Source: an uncultured Eubacterium sp. (GTDB lineage: Bacteria > Bacillota > Clostridia > Lachnospirales > Lachnospiraceae). From it: a DNA stretch of 64,000 bases. The notes under the pieces were generated by a model. It was given only the letters and a program-made list of their open reading frames with translations, searched no databases and had not been told where the DNA came from. The translations under genes and the position numbers were made by a program. Shown here piece by piece: positions 35,769-44,520 of the stretch. Each line of letters starts with the position of its first letter. Position 1 is the first letter of the stretch. The stretch is taken from NCBI GenBank assembly GCA_910583555.1, contig CAJTXO010000003.1, positions 124,001-188,000 of the forward strand. The letters run 5' to 3'.

Positions 35769-37262
35769 GTGACGGCAGAAGAAATCTTAAACGGAGAATC
35801 AAAAGAAGTAGAATATAAGGAACTGGTTCCGGAAAATAGCAGAAAATATACTAAAACAGCGGTAGCTTACGCAAACTGCGCAGGCGGACTGCTGATTTTT
35901 GGCGTGGGAAATAATACATGGAACGTCACGGGTATACCACAGGAGAAGGTTTTTGAAGTGGCAGACGGTATTTCCAATGCCATTATTGACAGCTGCGAGC
36001 CGATGATCGATTTTGACATAAAATATCAGACCATAGAAGGTAAAACCATTATAATCGTGCAGGTTTATCCGGGCAAACGCAGACCGTATTTTTTAAAGTC
36101 AGAAGGTAAGCCGAACGGAGTATATGTGCGAGTACCTGGTTCTACACGGGTGGCCGATGAATTTATCGTAAAAGAGCTGGAGCTTGAAGGTGCGAATAAA
36201 AGTTATGACAGGATGCCTGCGGTAGGCGAAACCGTTACAGAGGAAGAGATTGAAAATTTGTGTGATACCATGTATGAGTATGCGGTCAGCAGATGTTTGA
36301 CCACAGAAGAAAAGCAGAGTGTGAAAAGAGTTTCCAAAAGGCAGTTGTTGTCATGGGGGTTATTACAGGAGAGAGAAGGAAAGATTTGTCCTACCAATGG
36401 ATATCTGCTGTTATCTCCGCAGCATATACAGGAAACTTCTATCCAATGTGGTGTATTTAAAGGTACGACCAGAGCTGTTTTTTTGGATAAAAAGGAGTAC
36501 AGCGGGCCAATCTATGAGCAGATAGATGAAGCATATCAGTTTGTTCTTAGAAATATCCGTATGGGTGCTGAGTTTGGCGGTTTGCTGCGCAGGGATGTCT
36601 ATGAACTTCCGATTGACAGTATTCGAGAGCTGATCGCCAATGCAGTCAGCCATCGCTCGTATCTGGATACTGCCAATGTGCAGGTGGCCTTGTATGATGA
36701 CCGATTGGAAATCACTTCTCCGGGAATGTTGATCGGCGGCCTTACGATAGAGGAAATGAAACAGGGATACAGCAGACCGAGAAATAAAGGGATTGTGAGT
36801 GCTCTTGCCTATATGAAGGTTGTGGAACGCTGGGGCAGCGGTATTCCGAGATTATATGAGAATTGTGAGAACGCAGGATTGAGAGAGCCGGAACTCAGCG
36901 AGAAAGCAGGCTGTTTTCGGGTAAATATGTTTCGGAACACGGAGCTTACGCAGGAAACATGGGACTCCCCCTTGGATGAGGACAGTTTTGGGGAAGAAGA
37001 AAGGAACAGAAGAAAGGAACAGAAAAAGGAACAGAAAAAAGGAACAGAAAAAGGAACAGAAAAAAGCACAGAAATCATAGAACGAACAGCAAAAATATGG
37101 GAATTACTCTGCCGTAATCCTAATATTACGCAGTCTGCAATGATGGAAGAATTGGATATTTCAAGGAAAAAGGTACAGTTGGCGTTAGATAAACTGATTG
37201 CCGATGGCAGAATTGAAAGGGTCGGCTCTGATCGGAGTGGAAGTTGGAAGGTCAATGAGTAA
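35769..37262 (+). CDS. AlbA/Schlafen-type ATP-binding regulator
   Basis: 497 aa. The N-terminal AlbA_2 (Schlafen-like) domain shows ESKEVEYKELVPENSRKYTKTAVAYANCAGG in parts, GLLIFGVGN, PYFLKSEGKPNGVYVRVPGSTR; the C-terminal part has the RecG-like/ATPase motif REL-I-NAVSHRSYL, DDRLEITSPGML, RNKGIVSALAYMKVVERWGSGI and a terminal winged helix. GTG 35769 is chosen since GAAGGAGGG is 7-8 bases upstream; an ATG at 35685 has no site. Proteins of this type are found in defence and accessory islands, and some act as regulators or antiphage effectors. It is followed directly by a frameshifted GNAT gene. Two broken copies of its 3' half lie at 38633 and 40211. Confidence 0.8.
   Translation: MTAEEILNGESKEVEYKELVPENSRKYTKTAVAYANCAGGLLIFGVGNNTWNVTGIPQEKVFEVADGISNAIIDSCEPMIDFDIKYQTIEGKTIIIVQVYPGKRRPYFLKSEGKPNGVYVRVPGSTRVADEFIVKELELEGANKSYDRMPAVGETVTEEEIENLCDTMYEYAVSRCLTTEEKQSVKRVSKRQLLSWGLLQEREGKICPTNGYLLLSPQHIQETSIQCGVFKGTTRAVFLDKKEYSGPIYEQIDEAYQFVLRNIRMGAEFGGLLRRDVYELPIDSIRELIANAVSHRSYLDTANVQVALYDDRLEITSPGMLIGGLTIEEMKQGYSRPRNKGIVSALAYMKVVERWGSGIPRLYENCENAGLREPELSEKAGCFRVNMFRNTELTQETWDSPLDEDSFGEEERNRRKEQKKEQKKGTEKGTEKSTEIIERTAKIWELLCRNPNITQSAMMEELDISRKKVQLALDKLIADGRIERVGSDRSGSWKVNE
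36998..37072 (+). repeat. Polypurine tandem repeats inside the AlbA-type gene
   Basis: About six copies of a 12-13 bp unit around AAAGGAACAGAA encode KEQKKEQ and GTEKGTEKSTE. Because some units are 13 bp, reading alternates between KEQ and GTE; gain or loss of units could shift the frame before the C-terminal winged helix. Confidence 0.8.
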
Positions 37263-37280
37263 AGGAGGAGAAAAAAGAAG

Positions 37281-38032
37281 ATGGAAAGAAACATGGAAAC
37301 TACCTGTCGATATTATTCGAAATGGTTAGGACAGGATGAAATTCTGCTGCGTGATTTCAGAGGGACCAAGTACCTGTATTCGGAGGAGAGAAACAGTATC
37401 CCATTTGGCTATGGAACGCCATTTGATTTATATGTATTCTGCCAAAAAGAGCGGATGATCATTTCCTATGGCGATAAGGGGAGAGAGCAGGCAGGGATTC
37501 TGACGGACAAAATTAAAAAAGATATGTCCGCAACAGAAGTAAAACTGGTTTTAGAACGGATTTTTGGGCAGAAAGCGGACCATAATGTAAAGTACGTTTT
37601 TGCCGGTTCGGACTCGGTGCCTGTTTCGGAAGCTTTGGTATTGGTAGAGGAAGATTACGGCAAATATGAGAGTTTCTGGCGAAAATGCCATCCGGAATGT
37701 CTGGATACAGTGTGGCTTAAGGATTATTTTAATGAAATGGTACAGGAACATATGTGTATCGGGGTGTTTGTAGACGACATACTTGTCAGCTGTACCGATG
37801 CGCCGGGAATGCCCTATATGGAGAATGAGGTGCAGGAGATCGGTATAAATCCCTGCCTGAATATCGGAAACAGGGATTTGCGGCCGCTGCATGCCAAAAG
37901 TGTCTTCGTGAAATTTTGTGTCATGGCAAAGTGCCACAGTGGTCGTCGGCTATGGGAAATCAGGTGTCCCGGAAGCTGGCGGAGAAGGTGGGATTTGTCG
38001 AGTTTGGTGAGGTTGTTTCTATGACGATTTAA
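37281..38032 (+). pseudogene. GNAT-family acetyltransferase, frameshifted near the acetyl-CoA site
   Basis: ATG 37281 follows GGAGGAG. The first frame reads to NEVQEIGIN (37850) and then loses homology. Another frame from about 37850 reads LPEYRKQGFAAAAC, the acetyl-CoA binding R/Q-x-x-G-x-A motif, and continues through GNQVSRKLAEKVGFVEFGEVVSM to TAA 38030-38032. One missing base near 37850 explains this. The unshifted frame instead runs to 38024 as an unrelated tail. Restored, it would be about 250 aa with an uncommon ~130-residue N-terminal half. It lies directly downstream of the AlbA-type regulator and may be its partner. Confidence 0.82.
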
Positions 38033-38123
38033 TAGAAATGGTTGATTATTCAAGCGCGTTCTTGCTTTTTTCCTTCTTTGGTATTTTATTTTACTTTCGT
38101 TTTATGTTGTATGGAGGGACGTT

Positions 38124-38624
38124 ATGGATGAGAATCATATTTTGGAATTTTTAGATACATATAAAAAATTGGATGAATTATGCAGGCAGCTCTTTTTAAG
38201 TGACAAAGGAGTATCCCAGTATATTGATGAAATGAGTAGTGAGGGATACGGGAAATGGAGGGTTGCTGGTTGGGAGAGGGACTACAAACGATTAAAGAAC
38301 ATAAGATGGATTCGGAACCGTTTGGTTCATGATAGAGATTCATTTGAGAGTGATCTTGTCAATGAAAAAGATATTGAATGGATGCGGACATTTTATCAGC
38401 GGATTATGGAATGCACAGATCCTTTTTCTTTATTACGTCAAACGGAAAGAAGGAGTGAGGAGACAGCGGAACGTACAGAAAGCCGTTCTTCGACAGATAC
38501 AGCATTTTCATCTCAAAATGGAGGTTCTCAGGACAGAAATATAATTTTGGCAGCATTGATTTTGGCAGGAGTGATGTTGGTAGGAATAATTCTGGCGGCA
38601 ATAGTAACGTTTAAAATTTTTTAA
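38124..38624 (+). CDS. Small protein with helical domain and C-terminal membrane anchor
   Basis: 166 aa. No named family secured. The first ~95 residues are helical with NIRWIRNRLVHDR, a motif resembling the R-x4-6-H of HEPN domains (HEPN proteins are often RNases or defence components); this similarity is weak evidence. A low-complexity Ser/Thr/Glu linker follows, then a single membrane segment at the end (IILAALILAGVMLVGIILAAIV). ATG 38124 follows GGAGGGACGTT. Likely part of the same accessory unit as the AlbA-type and GNAT genes. Confidence 0.6.
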   Translation: MDENHILEFLDTYKKLDELCRQLFLSDKGVSQYIDEMSSEGYGKWRVAGWERDYKRLKNIRWIRNRLVHDRDSFESDLVNEKDIEWMRTFYQRIMECTDPFSLLRQTERRSEETAERTESRSSTDTAFSSQNGGSQDRNIILAALILAGVMLVGIILAAIVTFKIF

Positions 38625-38632
38625 TAGGAAAT

Positions 38633-38700
38633 GTGTTGAGTGCTCTTGCCTGTATGAAGATTGTGGAACGCAGGGGCAGAGGTATTCCGAGATTATATGG
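38633..38700 (+). pseudogene. Relic 1 of the AlbA-type gene
   Basis: About 65 bases around GCTCTTGCCTGTATGAAG and GGTATTCCGAGATTATATG closely match 36797-36858 of the intact gene (SALAYMKVVERWGSGIPRLYE). No flanking homology remains. Confidence 0.8.
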
Positions 38701-38771
38701 GATATGACACGCAGACGGCGGGTGCAGTAGATTTGTTTTGGTACAAAAGCATGGAGAGGAGTGAAAAGCCC

Positions 38772-38800
38772 TTGCTATTCCTTTCTTGTTTTAGTATAAT
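38772..38800 (+). promoter_or_regulatory. SigA-type promoter without an intact gene
   Basis: TTGCTA at 38772-38777, 17-bp spacer, TATAAT at 38795-38800. Downstream is only the 13-codon frame at 38888, so it appears orphaned. Confidence 0.55.
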
Positions 38801-39137
38801 ATAGTTAATGGTGTGCTTAAACGGTGGCGGTTTATCTCTCAAACGTATTTACATACGGAACTTCCTGCAATTTGGAGGTGTTGCCAATTGGAAAATACAA
38901 GAGAGGAAATTTTAAGATGGTGGAATTAGTCATAAAAATTGAGTGCTATTCATATGATCCCTAACTCACTCCCCAAAAGCATATTTTCGATATGGTTTTT
39001 ACAAAGAATCCCGTAAAATCAATACTTCCCATATGGTCCATCAAGAAACGACGATTTTCTAGTGATTTCTGTGATTTTAACAGCGAAAAATGTCCTGTTT
39101 TGGTCACGTCTGGTCACACTGGTAACTGCTCCAGATA

Positions 39138-39452
39138 CTATAATAATTTTCTATATTCCTGCCTTCCATCTACAATGGCATATATCGTTACAATTCTTTC
39201 ATTGCTATTTACTTTGTAAAATACCAGGTGTCTTTCCACAATAACAACCCTGTATCCCTGTTTCCGCAAAATTGAATATCTCGGTATGCTGCCTGACAAT
39301 GGAAAATCCTCTAACCTGTTTATAGCCTTTTCTATTTTGTTGAGATAGTTAAGTGCTACGTCAATACTTCCTGAATCATCCGCAATATAGAAAATAATAT
39401 CCCTCAACTGCTCGTCTGCTTTATCTGTCCTGACAATACTATACTTCATCAT
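39138..39452 (-). CDS. RelE/ParE-family toxin
   Basis: 104 aa. Pattern YSIVRTDKADEQLRDIIFYIADDSGS, LNKIEKAINRLEDFPLSG and a C-terminal RVVIVERHLVFYKVN...TIYAIVDGRQEY matches ParE/RelE toxins that block gyrase or cleave mRNA; which one cannot be told. ATG 39452 or the adjacent codon 39449 is the start, overlapping the antitoxin gene by 14 bases. The pair is read on the - strand, opposite to its neighbours. Confidence 0.9.
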   Translation of the reverse strand: MMKYSIVRTDKADEQLRDIIFYIADDSGSIDVALNYLNKIEKAINRLEDFPLSGSIPRYSILRKQGYRVVIVERHLVFYKVNSNERIVTIYAIVDGRQEYRKLL

Positions 39453-39720
39453 TTTTCCTTTCTATCAGGTGTTTCCTTATATCATCAAATGTATTTTTTA
39501 TTGGTGCCACTCTTCCATTCACAACATCCTCTTCTGCTTCTGCCAGCGTTCGCAACAATTCCAATTCTGACTTCATCTGATAATATTCCTGTAGTCCTAA
39601 AATTGCTGTATCTCCACGCCCATTCACTGTAATAATAACCGGACTTCTTTCCTCGTGGCATTGCCTGGATATTTCACTATAGTGGTTTCGTAAATCGGAT
39701 GATGGTCTGATTGCTTCCAT
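39439..39720 (-). CDS. Phd/YefM-family antitoxin
   Basis: 93 aa. The N-terminal RPSSDLRNHYSEISRQCHEERSPVIITVNGRGDTAILGLQEY (seen in parts) is the DNA-binding Phd fold, with the C-terminal acidic segment neutralising the toxin. ATG 39720 follows GGAGGTATTC on the - strand. It is upstream of and overlaps the toxin, the standard order. A palindrome over its -35 element suggests autorepression. Confidence 0.92.
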   Translation of the reverse strand: MEAIRPSSDLRNHYSEISRQCHEERSPVIITVNGRGDTAILGLQEYYQMKSELELLRTLAEAEEDVVNGRVAPIKNTFDDIRKHLIERKNDEV

Positions 39721-39752
39721 ATGAATACCTCCTGCACTTTTTATATAGTCAT

Positions 39753-39781
39753 ATTATACCCTGATTTGAATATGAATTCAA
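39753..39781 (-). promoter_or_regulatory. Promoter and likely operator of the toxin-antitoxin pair
   Basis: On the - strand TTGAAT (39781-39776), 17-bp spacer, TATAAT (39758-39753). The inverted repeat TTGAAT-N4-ATTCAA at 39766-39781 covers the -35 box, a plausible Phd operator. Confidence 0.65.
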
Positions 39782-40560
39782 TATGCTATTTTCATTTAGT
39801 GGTTTTTATGCTTATTTGTGCAATATATAGTAGTTCAAAAGGGGATATTGAGGTATTTGAATTTTGAATGATTATATATGCTTTATACTCGTTAAGCATA
39901 TCAGCATTTTTTTCGAACAATATTTCAAAAATCCATCCCCACCTCACACCAGAACTAACACCCCTTAAAAACCGTACATTCTGCTGCCCCCATCATCCAG
40001 TTCGAAAACAAACTCTATAATATTTACTTATAACTATACAGAATTGTACAGAATCTCAAACGCTACAAGAAAATTATCACCAACACGAATTGATTGCCGA
40101 ACACTAGAACTCAATATGTTACATATAAAAAATATATCATTACGCCAATGAACAAGATTACGTCAAAGGGAAAGGTGGAGTAGCTATGTTAAAATTCATT
40201 TAGTAGGCTATGTGGTAAGCGCTCTTGCCTATATGAAGGTTGTGGAAAAATATGTTCCCGAACACGGAGCTTACGAGGGAATAATGGGAAACTGCTCTGG
40301 ATTCGGATAGTTTAAAGAGGTCCGCAATGATGAAAGAATTGAGTAGTAACTGTTAACCGAGGTGAACCGTTGCTATAGGTATACCTCTTTTCCTAAATAT
40401 ATAACATAACTATAGTTAAATGTTGCACAAATATCACTGTTTTTTTTGTATGTATTGCACTATAGACAAAAAATACCATATAACAGATAATATTATGTGA
40501 AATGATTGATTGATGTGGAAGAGCTAAACAAATGCGTATATAAACCAGAAGGAGAAACTT
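39782..40560. other. Long AT-rich intergenic region
   Basis: About 780 bases without an intact gene. 39782-40204 shows nothing recognisable. 40211-40350 is the second AlbA-gene relic. GAGGT/ACCTC with TTTT around 40362-40392 could be a weak terminator left over from it. Confidence 0.6.
40211..40350 (+). pseudogene. Relic 2 of the AlbA-type gene (mosaic)
   Basis: Three blocks in order match the intact gene: GCGCTCTTGCCTATATGAAG (like 36800), AACACGGAGCTTACG (like 36938) and TCCGCAATGATG-AAGAATTG (like 37133), with the stretches between them deleted. It is clearly non-functional. Confidence 0.82.
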
Positions 40561-41997
40561 ATGGGGCTGAGAGAGTTATTTTATTTTGCATTACAATATG
40601 TGAAACTGGGCGTGATTGTCGGCATTTTGTTTTTTATTGGTGCCGTTTTATATAAAAGACAACAGAAGAGGGCCGGAAAAGACGTTCCTAAAATAAAAAT
40701 ATTTTTAGGCACATTGTTTGTCATGTATATTGCTTTTCTGTTTTGTGCCACGCTCGCACGGGAGGGATATGGGCGGGTTATAAAACTCCAGCCATTTAGT
40801 TCTTATATAGCAGCCTGGAACAGTGCGTCTGCTTCTGAGTGGAGGAATTTAATAGTAAATATTCTTTTGTTTACCCCGCTTGGTTTTTTACTCCCTCTTC
40901 TTTCTACCCGTTTTCACAAATGGTGCCATACATATGCGGCGGGCTTTTTGATGGCTGTTTTCATTGAGGGTGTCCAATTCGTATTTCAGCGGGGAATCGT
41001 TGAGTTTGATGATGTACTGAATAATACGCTGGGGGTCATGATCGGCTATGGGTTCAGCAGGGTGGTCATGCAGTTCGGTAAATATAGAAATAAGGAAAAC
41101 GGAACGGGCTGGGGAACTGTCCTGCTGTATCAGGTCCCGGCAGTTATTGTAGTGTGCGCGTATTTGGGTGTATTTTATTATTATTCGCAGCTGCCGATGG
41201 GAACATTGTCCTGCCAATATAGTGAAAAGGTATCTATGTCACAAATAGAAGTGACTTCTCGATGTGAACTGGATCCTAACGAGAAAGAGGACTATGTGTA
41301 TGTGAGTAAGATTTGGTCTGTCGAGGATTGCCAGTCATTTGCAAAAGATTTTTTTGAGAAATTAGGTGCCGCGTTGAGTGAGAGGCAGAATGCCTATGAG
41401 AATATCGTGATATTGAATTCCGAGCCGTCGCGGTATATTCTTCAGATGGCTTATCGCGGAGGGGGATATGAATTGACGGATTTTGGGTTGGAGGACGAGA
41501 TAGAGGAAGAGGAAATGGTTGTGGATGAGAAAATAAATGGACTCTCAGAGGAGAAGGTGAGGGAACTTTTGCGGCCGTATTGTGTGGAGCTTCCCCCGAG
41601 TGCGGTTTTTTCTGAGCTGGGTGACGGGGAATATCGTTTCGAGGTTGAACCCGTAAGCGAAGGTGAGGGGTGGCTGTGCGGAGAGTGCATCGTGGTCCCG
41701 ACGAAAAAAGACAGAATTTGGAATATCCGGAATCATATTTTTGGTTTTTCAGAACGAAATGGCGTTACGATCTGTTCGGAGCAGGAGGCGTTTGAATGTT
41801 TGGAGCGGGGGGAATTTGTTGTACCTGAAGGGGAGATGCAGGATCTCTCAGAAATATCGGAAATCACGGTATCTCATGTGAAGATCGCCTATGAGATTGA
41901 CAGTAAGGGGTTTGGGCAGCCGGTATATGTGTTTCGTGTTGTTATAAATCAAAACGAAGGTGAGACGGCGGAGATTAAAATTCCGGCGATAAGATGA
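40561..41997 (+). CDS. VanZ-like family membrane protein with large C-terminal domain
   Basis: 478 aa. The N-terminal ~215 residues contain about five hydrophobic segments and the VanZ pattern: FCATLAREGYGR, NLIVNILLFTPLGFLLPLL, GFLMAVFIEGVQFVFQRGIVEFDDVLNNTLGVMIGYGF in parts (E-x2-Q and D-D-x3-N are the conserved residues). The C-terminal ~260 residues are an extracellular or soluble domain of unknown function. ATG 40561 has GGAGAAACTT. VanZ-type proteins contribute to glycopeptide resistance in some hosts, but most have no known role. Confidence 0.85.
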   Translation: MGLRELFYFALQYVKLGVIVGILFFIGAVLYKRQQKRAGKDVPKIKIFLGTLFVMYIAFLFCATLAREGYGRVIKLQPFSSYIAAWNSASASEWRNLIVNILLFTPLGFLLPLLSTRFHKWCHTYAAGFLMAVFIEGVQFVFQRGIVEFDDVLNNTLGVMIGYGFSRVVMQFGKYRNKENGTGWGTVLLYQVPAVIVVCAYLGVFYYYSQLPMGTLSCQYSEKVSMSQIEVTSRCELDPNEKEDYVYVSKIWSVEDCQSFAKDFFEKLGAALSERQNAYENIVILNSEPSRYILQMAYRGGGYELTDFGLEDEIEEEEMVVDEKINGLSEEKVRELLRPYCVELPPSAVFSELGDGEYRFEVEPVSEGEGWLCGECIVVPTKKDRIWNIRNHIFGFSERNGVTICSEQEAFECLERGEFVVPEGEMQDLSEISEITVSHVKIAYEIDSKGFGQPVYVFRVVINQNEGETAEIKIPAIR

Positions 41998-42009
41998 AAA
42001 TCATTCATT

Positions 42010-42339
42010 TTACAACTCCCCATTCCTCTGTATACCATGTTTTTTCTCAAAATCTAAAATTTTTTCTGTAGGCTTCCAATCCTCGTTTTCCATTTCCTTT
42101 AATTCTTCTATTGTAAATGAAATCGTATCGCCCCTTTTGTGATTTTCCGCACTCTCATGAAGCTTTGCCATGTATTCGGCGTTTCGTTTTGCTTTTTGTA
42201 AGGCGTTATATTCTGCCTCGTTGATCATGTAGATATTTTCATTATGAGGTCTGAAAATGATTACGGTTTCTCCCATGCTGATCTTATCACACCAGTCTTT
42301 AAAATTATCTCTTATATCCATACTTTTAGCTGCTAACAT
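42010..42339 (-). CDS. Orphan antitoxin-like protein
   Basis: 109 aa. MDIRDNFKDWCDKISMGETVIIFRPHNENIYMINEAEYNAL (seen in parts) resembles Phd/YefM-type N-terminal folds; the C-terminus is acidic and helical. ATG 42339 follows AAAGGAGCG on the - strand. No toxin gene is adjacent on this strand, so it is either a remnant of a pair or a free regulator. Confidence 0.7.
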   Translation of the reverse strand: MLAAKSMDIRDNFKDWCDKISMGETVIIFRPHNENIYMINEAEYNALQKAKRNAEYMAKLHESAENHKRGDTISFTIEELKEMENEDWKPTEKILDFEKKHGIQRNGEL

Positions 42340-42535
42340 CCGATCGCTCCTTTCGAAAATCCATACGTTGATAATCTTTTCCCGAAAAGCTTGTTTTCTT
42401 TTTCCTTTTTCGTTATACTAATACAGTAGAGAATGAACAGGAAACCGTGTACAGAAAACCTGTACAGCAATAGCAGACAAGTGAAAGACGCAGAATGAAC
42501 GATAAACAGCTTTCTGCGCAGAAATGAGGATAACA

Positions 42536-43771
42536 ATGGCAGAGATCAGACCATTTTGCTGCGTCCGCCCGGCGGAAGCGCTGGCGGAGCGGGTGGCAGC
42601 ATTGCCGTACGATGTGTACAACAGGCAGGAGGCGAAAGAAGAGGTGGCGAGAGAGCCGCTTTCTTTCCTGAAAATTGACCGGGCGGAGACGGCGTTTCCG
42701 GACTCCGTGGATACGTATGCTCCCGAAGTGTACGAGAAGGCAAAAGAACTTTTGGAGCAGGATGTGGCGGACGGCGTATATGTAACCGATGAGGACCGGG
42801 TTTATTACATTTACCAGCTGGTGATGGATGGACGGGCGCAGACGGGACTTGTGGCATGTTCTTCCGTAGATGATTATTTGAACAATACGATCAAAAAGCA
42901 TGAGAACACGAGGGCGGATAAGGAAGTCGACCGCATCACCCATGTGGATACGTGTTCGGCGCAGACAGGGCCGATCTTCTTGGCCTACCGCTCACACGAG
43001 GCCATCAACCAGATCGTAAAAAAGTATGTGGCGGAAACGGCACTCTACGATTTTACGGCGGTAGACGGGATTTCCCACCGCGTCTGGAAGATCGTGGAAA
43101 AAGAAGATGTCGATGTCATATACCGCGCGTTTCAGGAAATTGACCGCATTTATATCGCGGACGGGCATCACCGGGCGGCTTCCGCTGTCAAGGTTGGCCT
43201 GAAGAGGCGGGAGGAACATCCGGGGTATACCGGGGAGGAAGAATTTAATTATTTTCTTTCGGTGCTGTTTCCGCACGATGAACTGATGATCATGGACTAT
43301 AACCGCACGGTGAAAGACTTAAACGGCCTGACATGGGAGGCGTTTATGGAAAAGGTGAGTGAGATGTTTGAGGTAGAGCCGTCGGATGTGCCGGTATCGC
43401 CGGAGCGGAAGGGTACGTTTGGCATGTATTCCGGAGGGAAGTGGTATCATCTGAACGCAAAACCGCAGCTGTTTGCGGGGAAGGATGCCGTGGGGCGCCT
43501 GGATGTATCGGTGCTGCAGGATACGCTCCTCGGGCCGGTGCTGGGGATCGGCGATCCTCGTACCGACGCGCGCATTGATTTTGTCGGCGGGATCCGAGGG
43601 TTAAAAGAGCTGGAACGGCGGGCGGACAGCGATATGTGCGTTTCGTTCTCGATGTATCCGACGTCGATCAACGAGCTGTTTGATGTCGCGGACAACGGGC
43701 TTTTGATGCCGCCGAAATCGACGTGGTTTGAGCCGAAGCTCCGCAGCGGGTTGTTTATACATAAGATTTAG
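42536..43771 (+). CDS. DUF1015 family protein
   Basis: 411 aa. DUF1015 features: IRPFCCVRPAEALAERVAALPYDVY at the start, IKKHENTRADKEVDR, DGHHRAASA and DARIDFVGG. The H-x-N-T-R and G-H-H-R segments suggest a nucleotide- or phosphate-binding enzyme, but the biochemical role is not established. ATG 42536 is used; ATG 42524 is close upstream. The DUF624 gene follows 13 bases later. Confidence 0.88.
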   Translation: MAEIRPFCCVRPAEALAERVAALPYDVYNRQEAKEEVAREPLSFLKIDRAETAFPDSVDTYAPEVYEKAKELLEQDVADGVYVTDEDRVYYIYQLVMDGRAQTGLVACSSVDDYLNNTIKKHENTRADKEVDRITHVDTCSAQTGPIFLAYRSHEAINQIVKKYVAETALYDFTAVDGISHRVWKIVEKEDVDVIYRAFQEIDRIYIADGHHRAASAVKVGLKRREEHPGYTGEEEFNYFLSVLFPHDELMIMDYNRTVKDLNGLTWEAFMEKVSEMFEVEPSDVPVSPERKGTFGMYSGGKWYHLNAKPQLFAGKDAVGRLDVSVLQDTLLGPVLGIGDPRTDARIDFVGGIRGLKELERRADSDMCVSFSMYPTSINELFDVADNGLLMPPKSTWFEPKLRSGLFIHKI

Positions 43772-43784
43772 GAGGGAACTTTGC

Positions 43785-44462
43785 ATGGAACGTTTTTTTA
43801 ATTCGGATAACGCGGTGATGAGGGCGATGTCAAAAATATTTGATATCGGGTGGCTCAGCATCATTTATATCGTGTTCTGCGTGCCGGTCGTCACGATCGG
43901 GGCCGCTACGACGTCGCTTTATTATGTGGGAGCTAAGGTGTTGCGGCATGAGCGCAGCTATGTGTGGACGGAGTTTTGGAGGAGCTTTAAACAGAATTTT
44001 GTTCCGGCTACGATCCTGTGGCTGATCTTTGCGCTGATCAATGGCATTTTATATGTCAACCTGAACCTGGTGGGGATCACGGACGCGGAATCGGAGTACG
44101 GCGGCTATTTGGCGGGTGCTTATCTGGCGATCGCGTTTGTGGTAGCCTGTGTGATGTCTTATGTGTTTTGTGTGCTGTCCCGGTTCACGATGTCGGTCGG
44201 CCGCATCATCCGATTTTCCCTTTATGCGGCGTTCCGTCATTTTCTGCACACGCTGCTGCTTTTACTGATCCTGTTTGCGGCGGGATTTGGCATTTATGCG
44301 GGATTTGTCGTGCAGATGCCGATCCTTCTCGTATTTGTACCGGGGACGGCAGTTTTTCTCTATACGTTTCCGATGGAGCATCTTCTGCGGAAGTACACGC
44401 CAAAATCAGAGGAACAGTATACGGAAGATGGAGAAAAGATCGTGCAGTGGTATGAGGAATAA
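43785..44462 (+). CDS. DUF624 (YesL-like) membrane protein
   Basis: 225 aa with about five membrane segments: IGWLSIIYIVFCVPVVTIGAATTSLYYV is the family's signature N-terminal region, then TILWLIFALINGILYV, LAIAFVVACVMSYVFCV, LLLLLILFAAGFGIYAGF and LLVFVPGTAVFLYTF. YesL-type proteins often accompany carbohydrate uptake genes; here the next gene is glgB. ATG 43785 follows AGGAGGGAAC. Role unknown. Confidence 0.85.
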   Translation: MERFFNSDNAVMRAMSKIFDIGWLSIIYIVFCVPVVTIGAATTSLYYVGAKVLRHERSYVWTEFWRSFKQNFVPATILWLIFALINGILYVNLNLVGITDAESEYGGYLAGAYLAIAFVVACVMSYVFCVLSRFTMSVGRIIRFSLYAAFRHFLHTLLLLLILFAAGFGIYAGFVVQMPILLVFVPGTAVFLYTFPMEHLLRKYTPKSEEQYTEDGEKIVQWYEE

Positions 44463-44520
44463 GTGCGTCAGGGACAGCAATTGACAGGAATTGATACATT
44501 TTATATTTAGGAGGAATCGA

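Larger units (their letters stand above)
38625..39137. other. Gene-poor scar region with decayed fragments
   Basis: Contains an AlbA-gene relic (38633-38700), a consensus promoter at 38772-38800, and a ribosome binding site GGAGGTG at 38874-38880 followed by a 13-codon frame (TTG 38888 to TAG 38929). The latter looks like the start of a gene whose body has been deleted. The rest shows no gene. Confidence 0.55.
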
